Of a stretch of DNA of 13,703 nucleotides, positions 7,419 through 13,679 are shown in pieces. The stretch lies in NCBI GenBank assembly GCA_028290305.1, contig JAQGKC010000151.1, positions 1 to 13,703 of the forward strand. Direction: 5' to 3'. Within the stretch, counting starts at the first letter, position 1. Every line of letters starts with the position of its first letter. The stretch comes from Bradyrhizobium sp. (lineage in GTDB: Bacteria; Pseudomonadota; Alphaproteobacteria; Rhizobiales; Xanthobacteraceae). The position numbers were made by a program, and so were the translations under genes. Below the pieces are notes generated by a model, which ran no database searches, was not told the origin of the DNA, and worked only from the letters and a program-made list of their open reading frames with translations.

Positions 7419-7844
7419 TTAATTAGCTCCGGTCGAAAGAGGGATGCGGGCTGACCGCGCATAGATGCAACCAGTTCTTGTTAAGCCGATCTGTATTGGA
7501 ATTGATACATTGGAGTCGAGCATCGACTGTTCACATGGCATGGGTATGAGCCTGGCGATCCGTCGTTCGATCGTCGAGGCCCACGGCGGTCGGCTGCGAG
7601 CGACCAAACTCGAGACCAGCCGAGCAACGCCGTCCACCGCCTGATCGGTAAAGATCAAGTTCTCGTAGAACTTGCTTGCGGCTTCCATGACTAACTTGAC
7701 ATTCTCGCGCTCTACGACGGGTTTATACATAATGGTGGCCTCAAGAACGACATCCTCGGCCAAAGCATCTGCGAAGTCGGCGGCGGAGCGTCGCTCAAAA
7801 GCTCGCTTCCAATCGTTAGTCTGCCCGCTATCGTCATCGTTCAT
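7419..7844 (-). pseudogene. NTF2/SnoaL-like gene truncated and fused to antisense kinase sequence
   Basis: The frame is open for 141 codons, but only the first ~70 look like a natural protein: WKRAFERRSAADFADALAED, then VVLEATIMYKPVVERENVKL and FYENLIFTDQAVDG, the helix-strand pattern of NTF2-like (SnoaL) proteins, which are usually 120-140 residues long. The remaining residues are arginine/serine-rich and are exactly antisense to a histidine kinase remnant on + (7453-7644), so the native 3' half was lost at about 7630-7640. GAGG about eight bases before ATG 7844 could still drive translation. The family includes isomerases, cyclases and non-enzymatic ligand binders; no function can be assigned to this chimera. 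Confidence 0.65.
7453..7644 (+). pseudogene. Histidine kinase remnant (N box and G2 box only), paralogue of the intact kinase downstream
   Basis: In one frame this stretch reads MQPVLVKPICIGIDTLESSI, aligning with MQQVLINLTRNGIDAMESSN of the intact kinase. It then goes straight to HGMGMSLAIRRSIVEAHGGR, which matches GMGMGLAICRSIIEAHDGR. The region between the N box and the G2 box (including the G1 DRGGG and FEPFFTTK motifs) is missing without a frame change, and a TAG at 7462-7464 precedes the Met. The similarity is also clear at DNA level (compare 10000-10060 and 10196-10290). It lacks the phosphorylated His and the nucleotide-binding core, so it is non-functional as a kinase. It ends in TGA 7642-7644 inside the antisense NTF2-like reading frame. 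Confidence 0.8.
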
Positions 7845-8337
7845 TTAGTTGCCTCGCTTTCGAGGTGTAGAACCGGCCGGCACGCGGCGGGTCTCACGAG
7901 ATTACAGTCGCGGTCGTGCCACCACCATTTCGAGGCAGGGCATGCTCCGCGGCAGCAACTCGACCTTGAAGCGATTGCCCGAGATCAGGATGGAAAACGT
8001 AGTCCTTGATTGCACCATCGCCCATTATGCGTTTCTATTAGACGACATAAGTTCGACGGGCGGGCCGCAATTCGGGTCGCTATCTGTGTAACGATGGCGC
8101 TGACGTCCGAGAATTGTGTGAGCGCCGATCCGGCCACAGCGATTCGTCGTCGTCCTGTCCATAACGCTTTACCATTACGTCCTGCGACACTTTGCTCTGA
8201 TATGGTCCGCGACGGATCTCGGTCCACGACGACGATCTGTTTTTCGGCCTTCACGGACTTAGACCGATGATCGCAACGCTCGGGGTTCGGTCGACGACGG
8301 CATCAGCACCGCAGAGGCTCGGCAACAAGGAGTTCCC
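7845..8337. other. Gene-free stretch, 493 bases
   Basis: I see no recognisable gene. A 38-codon frame on - (7902-8018, ending LPRSMPCLEMVVARPRL) could be a decayed gene end just upstream of the NTF2-like start, but I recognise no family. A longer - frame (7985-8254) begins with KQIVVVDRDPS, reminiscent of a receiver's first strand, but nothing after it fits. CGTCGTCGT near 8146 and ACGACGACG near 8228 form a weak inverted pair. The promoter of the kinase operon must lie in the last 100 bases or so, but no clear -35/-10 is visible. Confidence 0.4.
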
Positions 8338-8346
8338 ATGCGATGA
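8338..8346 (+). promoter_or_regulatory. Two-codon upstream reading frame (ATG CGA TGA) overlapping the kinase start
   Basis: AAGGAG (8327-8332) is spaced five bases from ATG 8338, which starts ATG-CGA-TGA. The TGA (8344-8346) overlaps the kinase ATG (8343-8345) as ATGA. The same ribosome-binding site is ten bases from the kinase ATG, so both starts are possible. The arrangement would allow termination-reinitiation, as at the two downstream ATGA junctions of this operon. Confidence 0.45.
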
Positions 8347-10328
8347 AGGCATCTTCTTCGGTCCATCCGTACGGCGCGGCAATTGCGGTCGGCGCAGCCG
8401 GCATGGTCCTCGCTTGGCTTTCCGGAGAGGCATCCGGCCTGCTGGCCGTCCTCACGGCTGTCTACATTTGCAAGGACAGATGCTCGAGGATGCGTTCGAT
8501 CGGAATCTGCGGTCTCGCGCTCGGCCTTTTCTTTCTTCTACCTAGATTCAACCTCCCGCCAGACATCAGAGTTTATCTGCGATTTGCCACCCTCCTGACG
8601 GCGGTGATCGCCATCGGCTTGCTCATCCGAGGCAAAAAGAGGGCAACTTCAACAGATCGTGCAGAGCGCCAGGCTTGCCTGATGGCGGGGAGCACGCCGG
8701 GACTCGGATCGTCCACCGACGCGGCCGGCAACGTCGTGTATGCCAGCCCGAGCGTTCTGGACTACGCCGACATAGACGATCAAAAAGAGGCGGGAGAGGC
8801 CCTGCGCAGCAGCGAACAACAGCTCCGTCTCCTCATCGACACCATTCCGGCTCTCGTTTGGTGTGCGACACCCAACGGGACGCCGTCCTATTTGAACAAG
8901 CGCATGGTCGATTATACGGGCATGACGTTGGATAGTTCTGACCTTTTGGAAGGCGGATGCCGGCCATCCCTTACGAGGCAAGCTATTATCCATCCGGATG
9001 AACTTGCTGAGCTGGAACGACTTTGGTTTCACTCCGTTCGAACCGGCGAACCATTTAGCATGAGGCATCGGCTTCGCCGGGCTGACGGTGTATACCGTTG
9101 GGTCGATGCGCGCGCAGAGCCGTTGCACGACAGTGATGGCCGTATCGTTCATTGGTATGGCGTAGATGTCGACGTCGATGACAACCGGCAGGCGGAAGAG
9201 GCCCTGCGCGGCAGCGAACGACAGCTCCGTCTACTCATCGACGCCATTCCGGCTCTCGTCTGGTGTGCGACACCCGACGGAGAGCCGTCCTATTTGAACA
9301 AGCGCATGGCCGACTTTACGGGCCTGACATTTGGCAGCTTCGGGCATTTGGGAGGAAGCGTGGGATCCCTTGCGAGGCGAGCTATCGTCCATCCGGATGA
9401 ACTTGCTGAGCTGGAACGACTTTGGTCTCGCGCCGTCCAAGCTGGAGCAACACTTAGCATGAAACATCGGCTGCGCCGGGTCGATGGTTTGTACCGTTGG
9501 GTCGATTTACGTGCTGAGCCGTTGCGTAATGACGATGGCGATATCGTCCAGTGGTATGGCGTGTGTGTCGATATTGAAGATGAAACCCGGATGCAAGACG
9601 AACTTCGCGCGGCACAGGACAAGCTCTCGCGCGCTTCGCAAGCAGCAAGCCTCGCGGAACTATCCGCCTCGATTGCACATGAGGTCAATCAACCGCTGGC
9701 TGCCGTGATCGCTAACAGTCATGCGTGCCAACGCTGGCTATCCACCGAGCCTCCTAACCTGCAACGCGCGCGGATCACCGTCGAACGGATCATTCGCGAC
9801 GCGAACGGAGCGGCCGAGGTAGTGAGCAGGATCCGCGCGCTATTCAAGCAGACTGTCTCAACCAGAGTACCCGTTAACCTGAATGAGGTGATCACCGAAG
9901 TGTGCAAACTGATCAGCGATGACGTCACAAAGAACAACATCAGCATCGAAACCGACTTGGAAGGGAGCTTGCCTTCGACTTTGGTCGACTGCGTGCAGAT
10001 GCAACAGGTTCTTATCAACCTGACTCGGAACGGAATCGATGCGATGGAGTCGAGCAACGATTATCCAAAGTCGCTGTTGATCCGATCGCGACGGGATGGG
10101 ATGAACGAGGTGCTGGTCGAGGTCCGAGATCGCGGCGGCGGCGTCGAAGACGTGGAGCGAATCTTCGAGCCCTTCTTCACAACAAAGGAAAACGGAATGG
10201 GCATGGGCCTGGCGATCTGTCGTTCGATCATCGAGGCCCACGACGGACGCCTGCGGGCTTTCAAAAACGAGCCCCGCGGGACAACGCTCGCGTTTACCCT
10301 TCCAGCTTATTCGAGCGAGTCACAATGA
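8343..10328 (+). CDS. Membrane-bound hybrid-less sensor histidine kinase with two tandem PAS domains
   Basis: This 661-residue inner-membrane sensor kinase has an N-terminal segment (about 9-100) with three or four hydrophobic stretches, resembling a divergent DUF4118-type membrane domain. Residues ~110-150 (TDAAGNVVYASPSVLDY) look like a worn PAS piece. Two closely similar PAS_3-type units of about 134 residues follow (152-285 and 286-418), each with LRLLIDTIPALVWCATP-type starts and a YRWVD...WYGV end. The kinase core has phospho-acceptor His446 (SIAHEVNQPLAAV), N box NLTRNGID (Asn563), G1 DRGGGV, F box FEPFFTTK and G2 GMGMGL. No heme-binding FixL histidine pattern is apparent, so the signal is unknown. 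Its stop overlaps the next start by 4 nt. A remnant of a paralogue lies 700 bases upstream. Confidence 0.93.
   Translation: MKASSSVHPYGAAIAVGAAGMVLAWLSGEASGLLAVLTAVYICKDRCSRMRSIGICGLALGLFFLLPRFNLPPDIRVYLRFATLLTAVIAIGLLIRGKKRATSTDRAERQACLMAGSTPGLGSSTDAAGNVVYASPSVLDYADIDDQKEAGEALRSSEQQLRLLIDTIPALVWCATPNGTPSYLNKRMVDYTGMTLDSSDLLEGGCRPSLTRQAIIHPDELAELERLWFHSVRTGEPFSMRHRLRRADGVYRWVDARAEPLHDSDGRIVHWYGVDVDVDDNRQAEEALRGSERQLRLLIDAIPALVWCATPDGEPSYLNKRMADFTGLTFGSFGHLGGSVGSLARRAIVHPDELAELERLWSRAVQAGATLSMKHRLRRVDGLYRWVDLRAEPLRNDDGDIVQWYGVCVDIEDETRMQDELRAAQDKLSRASQAASLAELSASIAHEVNQPLAAVIANSHACQRWLSTEPPNLQRARITVERIIRDANGAAEVVSRIRALFKQTVSTRVPVNLNEVITEVCKLISDDVTKNNISIETDLEGSLPSTLVDCVQMQQVLINLTRNGIDAMESSNDYPKSLLIRSRRDGMNEVLVEVRDRGGGVEDVERIFEPFFTTKENGMGMGLAICRSIIEAHDGRLRAFKNEPRGTTLAFTLPAYSSESQ
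8796..9197 (+). repeat. Tandem PAS repeat, unit 1
   Basis: This in-frame unit of 402 bases (134 codons) begins GAGGCCCTGCGCAGCAGC and is followed immediately by unit 2, which begins with almost the same sequence. The first ~130 bases of the units are nearly identical; divergence is greatest in the middle (after TGMTLD). Confidence 0.85.
9198..9599 (+). repeat. Tandem PAS repeat, unit 2
   Basis: This is a direct, head-to-tail copy of 8796-9197 inside the kinase gene, in the same frame and carrying a one-codon length difference in its variable middle. The two are similar at protein level over the whole unit, about 70% by eye. Confidence 0.85.
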
Positions 10329-10972
10329 CAACGGAAGAGCCTATTGTGTTCATCGTGGATGATGACCATCGGATACGCGAAGCACTGTGCGAACTCCTGA
10401 TGTCCTTGCGTTTGCGTGCTATCGGATTTGGGTCTGCGGCGGAGTACATCGGCTTTCCGAGGCCTGACCAGCCTGCATGCCTGGTTCTGGATGTGAAGCT
10501 CCCGGACATCAACGGCTTGGAATTTCAAGAGCAGATTGCCGATAGAGATCACCCACCCATCGTATTCATTACCGGACATGGCGACATTCCGTCTTCGGTG
10601 CGGGCGATCAAGGGCGGGGCCGTCGATTTTCTAGCAAAGCCGTTCAGCGAGTCGGAGTTGATAGAGGCGATTAACGCGGCGGTAGGTCAGGATCGCGTCT
10701 CCCGCTTGGAGAGGGCGGAGCTGGCCAAGCTGCAGCAACGCCTTTCCTGCCTGACTGCGCGTGAACGCGAAGTTCTGCCGTTGGTTGCTAGTGGCCTGCT
10801 CAACAAGCAGGCCGCCGCGGAACTCGGAATCAGTGAAGTGACGCTTCAGATCCACCGCGGCAGGGTCATGCAAAAAATGGAAGCCGCGTCGCTGGCTGAT
10901 CTCGTAAGGATTGCCGAGAAGCTGGAAATACCAATAACCCATTCTCGGCATACAGGAATGGTTTCGAAATGA
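10325..10972 (+). CDS. FixJ/NarL-family response regulator
   Basis: This 215-residue regulator has an N-terminal receiver and a C-terminal LuxR-type DNA-binding domain. The receiver has the acidic pair in VDDD (11-14), phospho-acceptor Asp56 (LVLDVKLP), Thr83 (FITGHGD) and Lys105 (LAKPF). The helix-turn-helix spans about 139-200: LTAREREVLPLVASGLLNKQ, then AAELGISEVTLQIHRGRV. ATG 10325 overlaps the kinase stop as ATGA, so the pair is translationally coupled and the kinase is its likely phospho-donor. FITGHGD followed by AIKGGAVDFLAKPF is the FixJ-type signature. It presumably activates promoters when phosphorylated; no target can be named from this window. Its own stop overlaps the next gene by 4 nt. 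Confidence 0.94.
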   Translation: MTTEEPIVFIVDDDHRIREALCELLMSLRLRAIGFGSAAEYIGFPRPDQPACLVLDVKLPDINGLEFQEQIADRDHPPIVFITGHGDIPSSVRAIKGGAVDFLAKPFSESELIEAINAAVGQDRVSRLERAELAKLQQRLSCLTAREREVLPLVASGLLNKQAAAELGISEVTLQIHRGRVMQKMEAASLADLVRIAEKLEIPITHSRHTGMVSK

Positions 10973-11358
10973 TGGGTTCTTATAAATCCAAAATCGCCGT
11001 TGTTGACGATGACGTTCGAGTTCTCGAGTCGATCCAGGAACTCTTGGAGTCGGCGGGACATTCGGTTTGCTCGTTTTCCTCCGCCCAGTCTCTCCTCGAT
11101 GGCGGTCTTTTGTCGGAGATCGATTGTCTGATCGCCGATATCGGAATGCCGCTCATTAATGGCTTCGAGCTGCATCGGCTGGCGCGAGATGCGCGTCCTG
11201 ACTTGCCTATCATTTTCATTACGGCGCGCCACGAAGCCGCAACCCAGGAGCGCGCCGCCGCCCAAGGCCATCAAGGGTTTTTTCGAAAGCCCTTCGATGG
11301 TCCAGCGTTGCTGGCGGCGGTCAAGCAGGCACTCTTGGGTTCATCACAAGGACAGTAA
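10969..11358 (+). CDS. Stand-alone receiver-domain response regulator
   Basis: This 129-residue protein consists of a receiver domain and nothing else. Acidic residues 13-15 (VVDDD), phospho-acceptor Asp57 (LIADIGMP), Thr85 (IFITAR) and Lys107 (FRKPF) are all present, so it should be phosphorylatable. It has no output domain; such proteins act as phosphate sinks, phosphorelay intermediates or protein-protein switches. The ATGATG at 10969 overlaps the previous stop by 4 nt (second Met at 10972 possible), completing a three-gene coupled operon. Competition with the FixJ-type regulator for phosphate from the same kinase is an inference from this layout. Confidence 0.92.
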   Translation: MMGSYKSKIAVVDDDVRVLESIQELLESAGHSVCSFSSAQSLLDGGLLSEIDCLIADIGMPLINGFELHRLARDARPDLPIIFITARHEAATQERAAAQGHQGFFRKPFDGPALLAAVKQALLGSSQGQ

Positions 11359-11360
11359 TC

Positions 11361-11447
11361 ATGCCAGATGATCTCATGACTCGAGAATATCAGCCTTTGC
11401 TACAGCAACCGGCGTGGTCCAACGGTCGTTTAGCGGTTATCGATTGA
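11361..11447 (+). CDS. Short 28-codon frame after the receiver gene, possible truncated fourth operon gene
   Basis: ATG 11361 begins two bases after the receiver stop, with AAGGA (about 11347-11351) upstream, and encodes MPDDLMTREYQPLLQQPAWS plus eight residues before TGA 11445-11447. I recognise no family. The close, ribosome-binding-site-backed spacing suggests a real operon gene. It ends exactly where a foreign recombinase fragment begins in the same frame, so it may be the 5' stub of a gene cut by rearrangement. Confidence 0.35.
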   Translation: MPDDLMTREYQPLLQQPAWSNGRLAVID

Positions 11448-11735
11448 TCCCGAAGAGATCGATACGTCTTCACGGCTTATGACAAATTCGACAACGGTGA
11501 AGTTAATGCGCGGCAATCTTATATCCGTTCGTTCGTCAGCGCGTTTGGAGTCGATGAAAAGGCGATCCGAATCACAGGCGGCAGGGATATCTTGCTTGGT
11601 TATTACCAGACTGCGAACGAGAATGTTCGCGGTTTTGTTCTGAATGGTAGCAATTTGGCGCGCCCGAAAACTCCTGACCTCTGGACTCGGAGTCTGGGCC
11701 GGGCCGTTGAAAATCACTTAGGTCCGTTACCGTAA
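11448..11735 (+). pseudogene. Serine site-specific recombinase, C-terminal remnant
   Basis: This Met-less open stretch ends at TAA 11733-11735 and reads ARQSYIRSFVSAFGVDEKAI, RITGGRDILL and ENVRGFVLNGSNLARP. The pattern (R..YIR..V....VD...IRI.G..D.L, then NVRGFV) is that of the extreme C-terminus of large serine recombinases of the resolvase/invertase superfamily found in rhizobial mobile elements. No catalytic N-terminal domain is present in the window. It is a fragment left by a lost mobile element and abuts the end of the signalling operon. Assignment rests on the C-terminal pattern alone. Confidence 0.55.
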
Positions 11736-12018
11736 GACCATCCCAAAACCCAGAGACGTAGGCCGCGATAATCGCTGGCGCCGTTACCTGGGCGGGGGAA
11801 CGTCAAAAACCACGAAGATCGAATGGTCGACGACCGGCCGCATTGCGCCAACAGCGGCCGTTCCATAAGGCTCGTTCCGCAAATGAATCTCCAGGCAACA
11901 ACCAGTTCGCCAAACGAGATCCCCGCATCTCGAGACATCGGCCAGCCCCCGACATTGAAGCGCGTTCAGAGCTGCAGGCGTTGTCTCGATCGCGTCGGCA
12001 GCAGCGATCTTGGGATCG
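11736..12018. other. Gene-free stretch, 283 bases
   Basis: No recognisable gene on either strand. It separates the recombinase remnant from the fragments that follow. A + frame is open from 11823 into the next fragment, but its first two thirds look unnatural. Confidence 0.4.
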
Positions 12019-12083
12019 AATCTCCGATGGAATTCGATCTGATCAATCGTAACAAGCGCTCAGTGTCAATTGATCTGAAATGA
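12019..12083 (+). pseudogene. Possible CoA-transferase (CaiB/BaiF) scrap
   Basis: The stretch ESPMEFDLINRNKRSVSIDL K, ending at TGA 12081-12083, carries the NRNKRSV.LDLK motif characteristic of the N-terminal part of many CaiB/BaiF CoA-transferases. Only about 20 residues match, so this is a scrap at best. It belongs to a different subfamily from the pseudogene at 3870-4665, which reads NVGMRSSILDIA at the equivalent place. Confidence 0.4.
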
Positions 12084-12125
12084 GCGGAGGGACGGGCCGC
12101 ATTCATCCCTGTGTGTACCGAAAAC

Positions 12126-12433
12126 TTAAACACGGGCGTAGTGGTGATGAAGTCCGCCCAGAATGGCGCGTGAACTGATTACACCGGTTCGCTGAACCGG
12201 GCGAGAAACCGGCGCATCCTTGTTCAAGGATCGATGCGTTCTGACGCCATTGTAATAGTCGGCGTAGGATTTCAGGACCCGACGCAAATGCATCTCGCCC
12301 AAGACAATGATGTGGTCCACACATTCACGCCGGATCGATCCGATTAGCCGTTCGGCAAAGCCGTTCTGCCAAGGCGAGGCTGGTGCGGTAGGCTTGTCCC
12401 GGATGCCCATGGCGCGCAATCGGCGTGTCACCG
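12126..12433 (-). mobile_element. Insertion-sequence transposase, C-terminal integrase-core fragment
   Basis: On - the frame reads VTRRLRAMGIRDKPTAPASP, WQNGFAERLIGSIRRECVDH, LKSYADYYNGVRTHRSLNKD and ends GLHHHYARV. This is the C-terminal end of a DDE integrase-core (rve) transposase common in rhizobia; the Glu of AERLIGS fits the last catalytic residue, while the two Asp residues are lost with the N-terminal part. The upstream end is fused in frame to a DUF3606 fragment. A palindrome (CCGGTTCGCTGAACCGG) lies in its 3' coding end. The outer end of the element may be near 12110-12125, but no second terminus is present, so the element is immobile. Confidence 0.85.
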
Positions 12434-12515
12434 CCCTCGCGGACTTTCCGGTCTTCTTGGATTCGTACCGGACTTCGTAGTCCTGCTTGCCCGCCACCCG
12501 GGCCCGATCCTGCTT
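12434..12515 (-). pseudogene. DUF3606-type small protein, N-terminal fragment
   Basis: The frame running into the transposase fragment first reads KQDRARVAGKQDYEVRYESK and KTGKSA, the typical opening of DUF3606-like small proteins (DR.RV...DYEVRY..KK.G.S). About 27 residues remain of the usual 60 or so: the start codon is missing on one side and the C-terminal part is cut by the transposase at about 12433. No function is known for the family. The fusion is in frame but has no start of its own. Confidence 0.6.
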
Positions 12516-12671
12516 GAGACCTGCGCGCAGCGCGAGACCCTGACCATCGCCGGCTTCGCGCTCGACGGCAGCAAGTGGGACGGACTCTTCGTCGGCCGGC
12601 GCAAGGGCGACGATCTCGTCTACGCGGGCAAGATCGACCATGGATTCGACAAGGTCTTCAAAGGCGGCTAG
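12513..12671 (+). pseudogene. ATP-dependent DNA ligase (LigD-type) OB-fold fragment
   Basis: On + this stretch reads CAQRETLTIAGFALDGSKWD, GLFVGRRKGDDLVYAGKIDH and GFDK before running into VFKGG and TAG 12669-12671. This is the C-terminal OB-fold of the ligase module of LigD (QRETL.IAGF...G..GL..G......L.YAGK...GFD), which seals breaks in bacterial non-homologous end joining. Only about 50 residues remain; the polymerase, nuclease and nucleotidyl-transferase parts are absent and the last residues are replaced at a junction near 12655. Its stop overlaps the converging regulator's stop in the palindrome CTAG. Confidence 0.75.
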
Positions 12672-13618
12672 ACCCTCAGGCTGCGGCTTCCGCGCGCATT
12701 TCGCCGGATCACCTGCGGCGGTTGTCCGAAGGCGCGCAGGAAGGCGCGGCGCATGCGGTCGCGATCGGCAAAGCCGGTTTGCCGGGCGATGATTTCGATC
12801 GGATGCCGGCTCTGCTCCATCATCAGGCGTGCCGTCTCGACGCGCAGGTTCTCGACCGCCTTGGCCGGGGATTGACCGGTCTCGGCGTGGAACGCGCGGC
12901 TGAACTGGCGTGGACTGAGATGCGCCGCCTTCGCCAGTTCCCTCACCGTCAACTTCGAGGCGAGATTGCGCTTCGCGTAGGCCAACGCGCCCTGGATGCG
13001 ATCTGATTTGGGCTCCAGCTCCAGCAGCGCCGAAAATTGCGACTGGCCCCCGGCGCGCCGATGATAGACCACGAGCTTCTTGGCCACGGCGCGGGCCACG
13101 TCCGCGCCAAAATCCTGTTCGATCAACGCCAGCGCGAGGTCGATGCCCGCGCTCGCGCCGGCCGAGGTCCATACCGGGCCATCGGCGATGAAGATGCGGT
13201 CTTCCTCCACCTTCACGTTTGGAAACCGCGCCTGCAAATCGCGCGCGTAGAACCAATGCGTGGTCGCACGCCGTCCATCGAGCAGGCCTGCTTCGGCCAG
13301 GATGAACGCACCGGTACAGGTTGCGGCGACGCGCCGGTTTCGCGCCAAGGCCTGCCGCACGAATTCGATCAGGCCCGGCGTCGACGGCTCGATCACGGTG
13401 CCGCCGCCGATAATCAGAGTGTCGAAATTCGTATCGCCGAACGGTTTTGCCATGACGCTCATGCCCATCGAGGCGGCGATAGGCCCGCCGGTCTCGGACA
13501 GCAGCTGCACGTCGTAGACCGGCTCGCCGAGATGGACATTGGCGAATTCGAAGGCGGAGATGACCGCAAAGCCCATCACCTGAAAGCCGGGAAAAACCAC
13601 GAAACCGATGCGCTGCAT
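12668..13618 (-). CDS. GlxA-family transcriptional regulator (DJ-1/PfpI domain plus AraC-type HTH)
   Basis: This 316-residue regulator has two domains. The N-terminal DJ-1/PfpI amidotransferase-like domain (about 1-195) starts MQRIGFVVFPGFQVMGFAVI, has the nucleophile-elbow Cys101 in AATCTGAFILAEAGLL and the TTHW motif at 119-122. The C-terminal AraC/XylS domain (about 208-307) has KLTVRELAKAAHLSPRQFSR, the FH.ETGQSP linker and IARQTGFADRDRMRRAFLRA. The start at 13618 is preferred because promoter-like sequence lies at 13649-13679, downstream of the more distal in-frame ATG at 13696. Family members control amine, amino-acid or nitrile catabolism; the domain probably binds a ligand rather than catalysing. 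Its target may lie beyond the right edge. The gene looks intact. Confidence 0.93.
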   Translation of the reverse strand: MQRIGFVVFPGFQVMGFAVISAFEFANVHLGEPVYDVQLLSETGGPIAASMGMSVMAKPFGDTNFDTLIIGGGTVIEPSTPGLIEFVRQALARNRRVAATCTGAFILAEAGLLDGRRATTHWFYARDLQARFPNVKVEEDRIFIADGPVWTSAGASAGIDLALALIEQDFGADVARAVAKKLVVYHRRAGGQSQFSALLELEPKSDRIQGALAYAKRNLASKLTVRELAKAAHLSPRQFSRAFHAETGQSPAKAVENLRVETARLMMEQSRHPIEIIARQTGFADRDRMRRAFLRAFGQPPQVIRRNARGSRSLRV

Positions 13619-13631
13619 GACGGCGTCCCAC

Positions 13632-13679
13632 AATGTCCTAAAACGCCGTTTATATGACATTTGAGACATCGGCCCGCAA
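13632..13679 (-). promoter_or_regulatory. Promoter and GACAT-box operator of the GlxA-type regulator
   Basis: On + GACAT occurs at 13656-13660 and 13665-13669, nine bases apart, and AATGTC (13632-13637) is the inverted form. On - a TATAAA (13654-13649) lies 19 bases after TTGCGG (13679-13674), slightly longer than the usual spacer. The boxes straddle this putative promoter just before ATG 13618, which suggests autoregulation. Confidence 0.4.

Noticed and set aside
7985..8254. 89-codon frame on - beginning KQIVVVDRDPS, like a receiver start
   Set aside because: No phospho-acceptor region or later receiver motif follows in any frame; the resemblance is limited to a few residues.
8343..10328. 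Naming the kinase FixL and the regulator FixJ
   Set aside because: The FixL heme-PAS histidine motif is not visible and the input region is different; only the regulator's general family fits.
12126..13631. A 501-codon open frame on -
   Set aside because: Only its last ~130 codons are protein-like (transposase and DUF3606 pieces). The rest is the wrong frame of the GlxA-type gene and the antisense of the ligase fragment.
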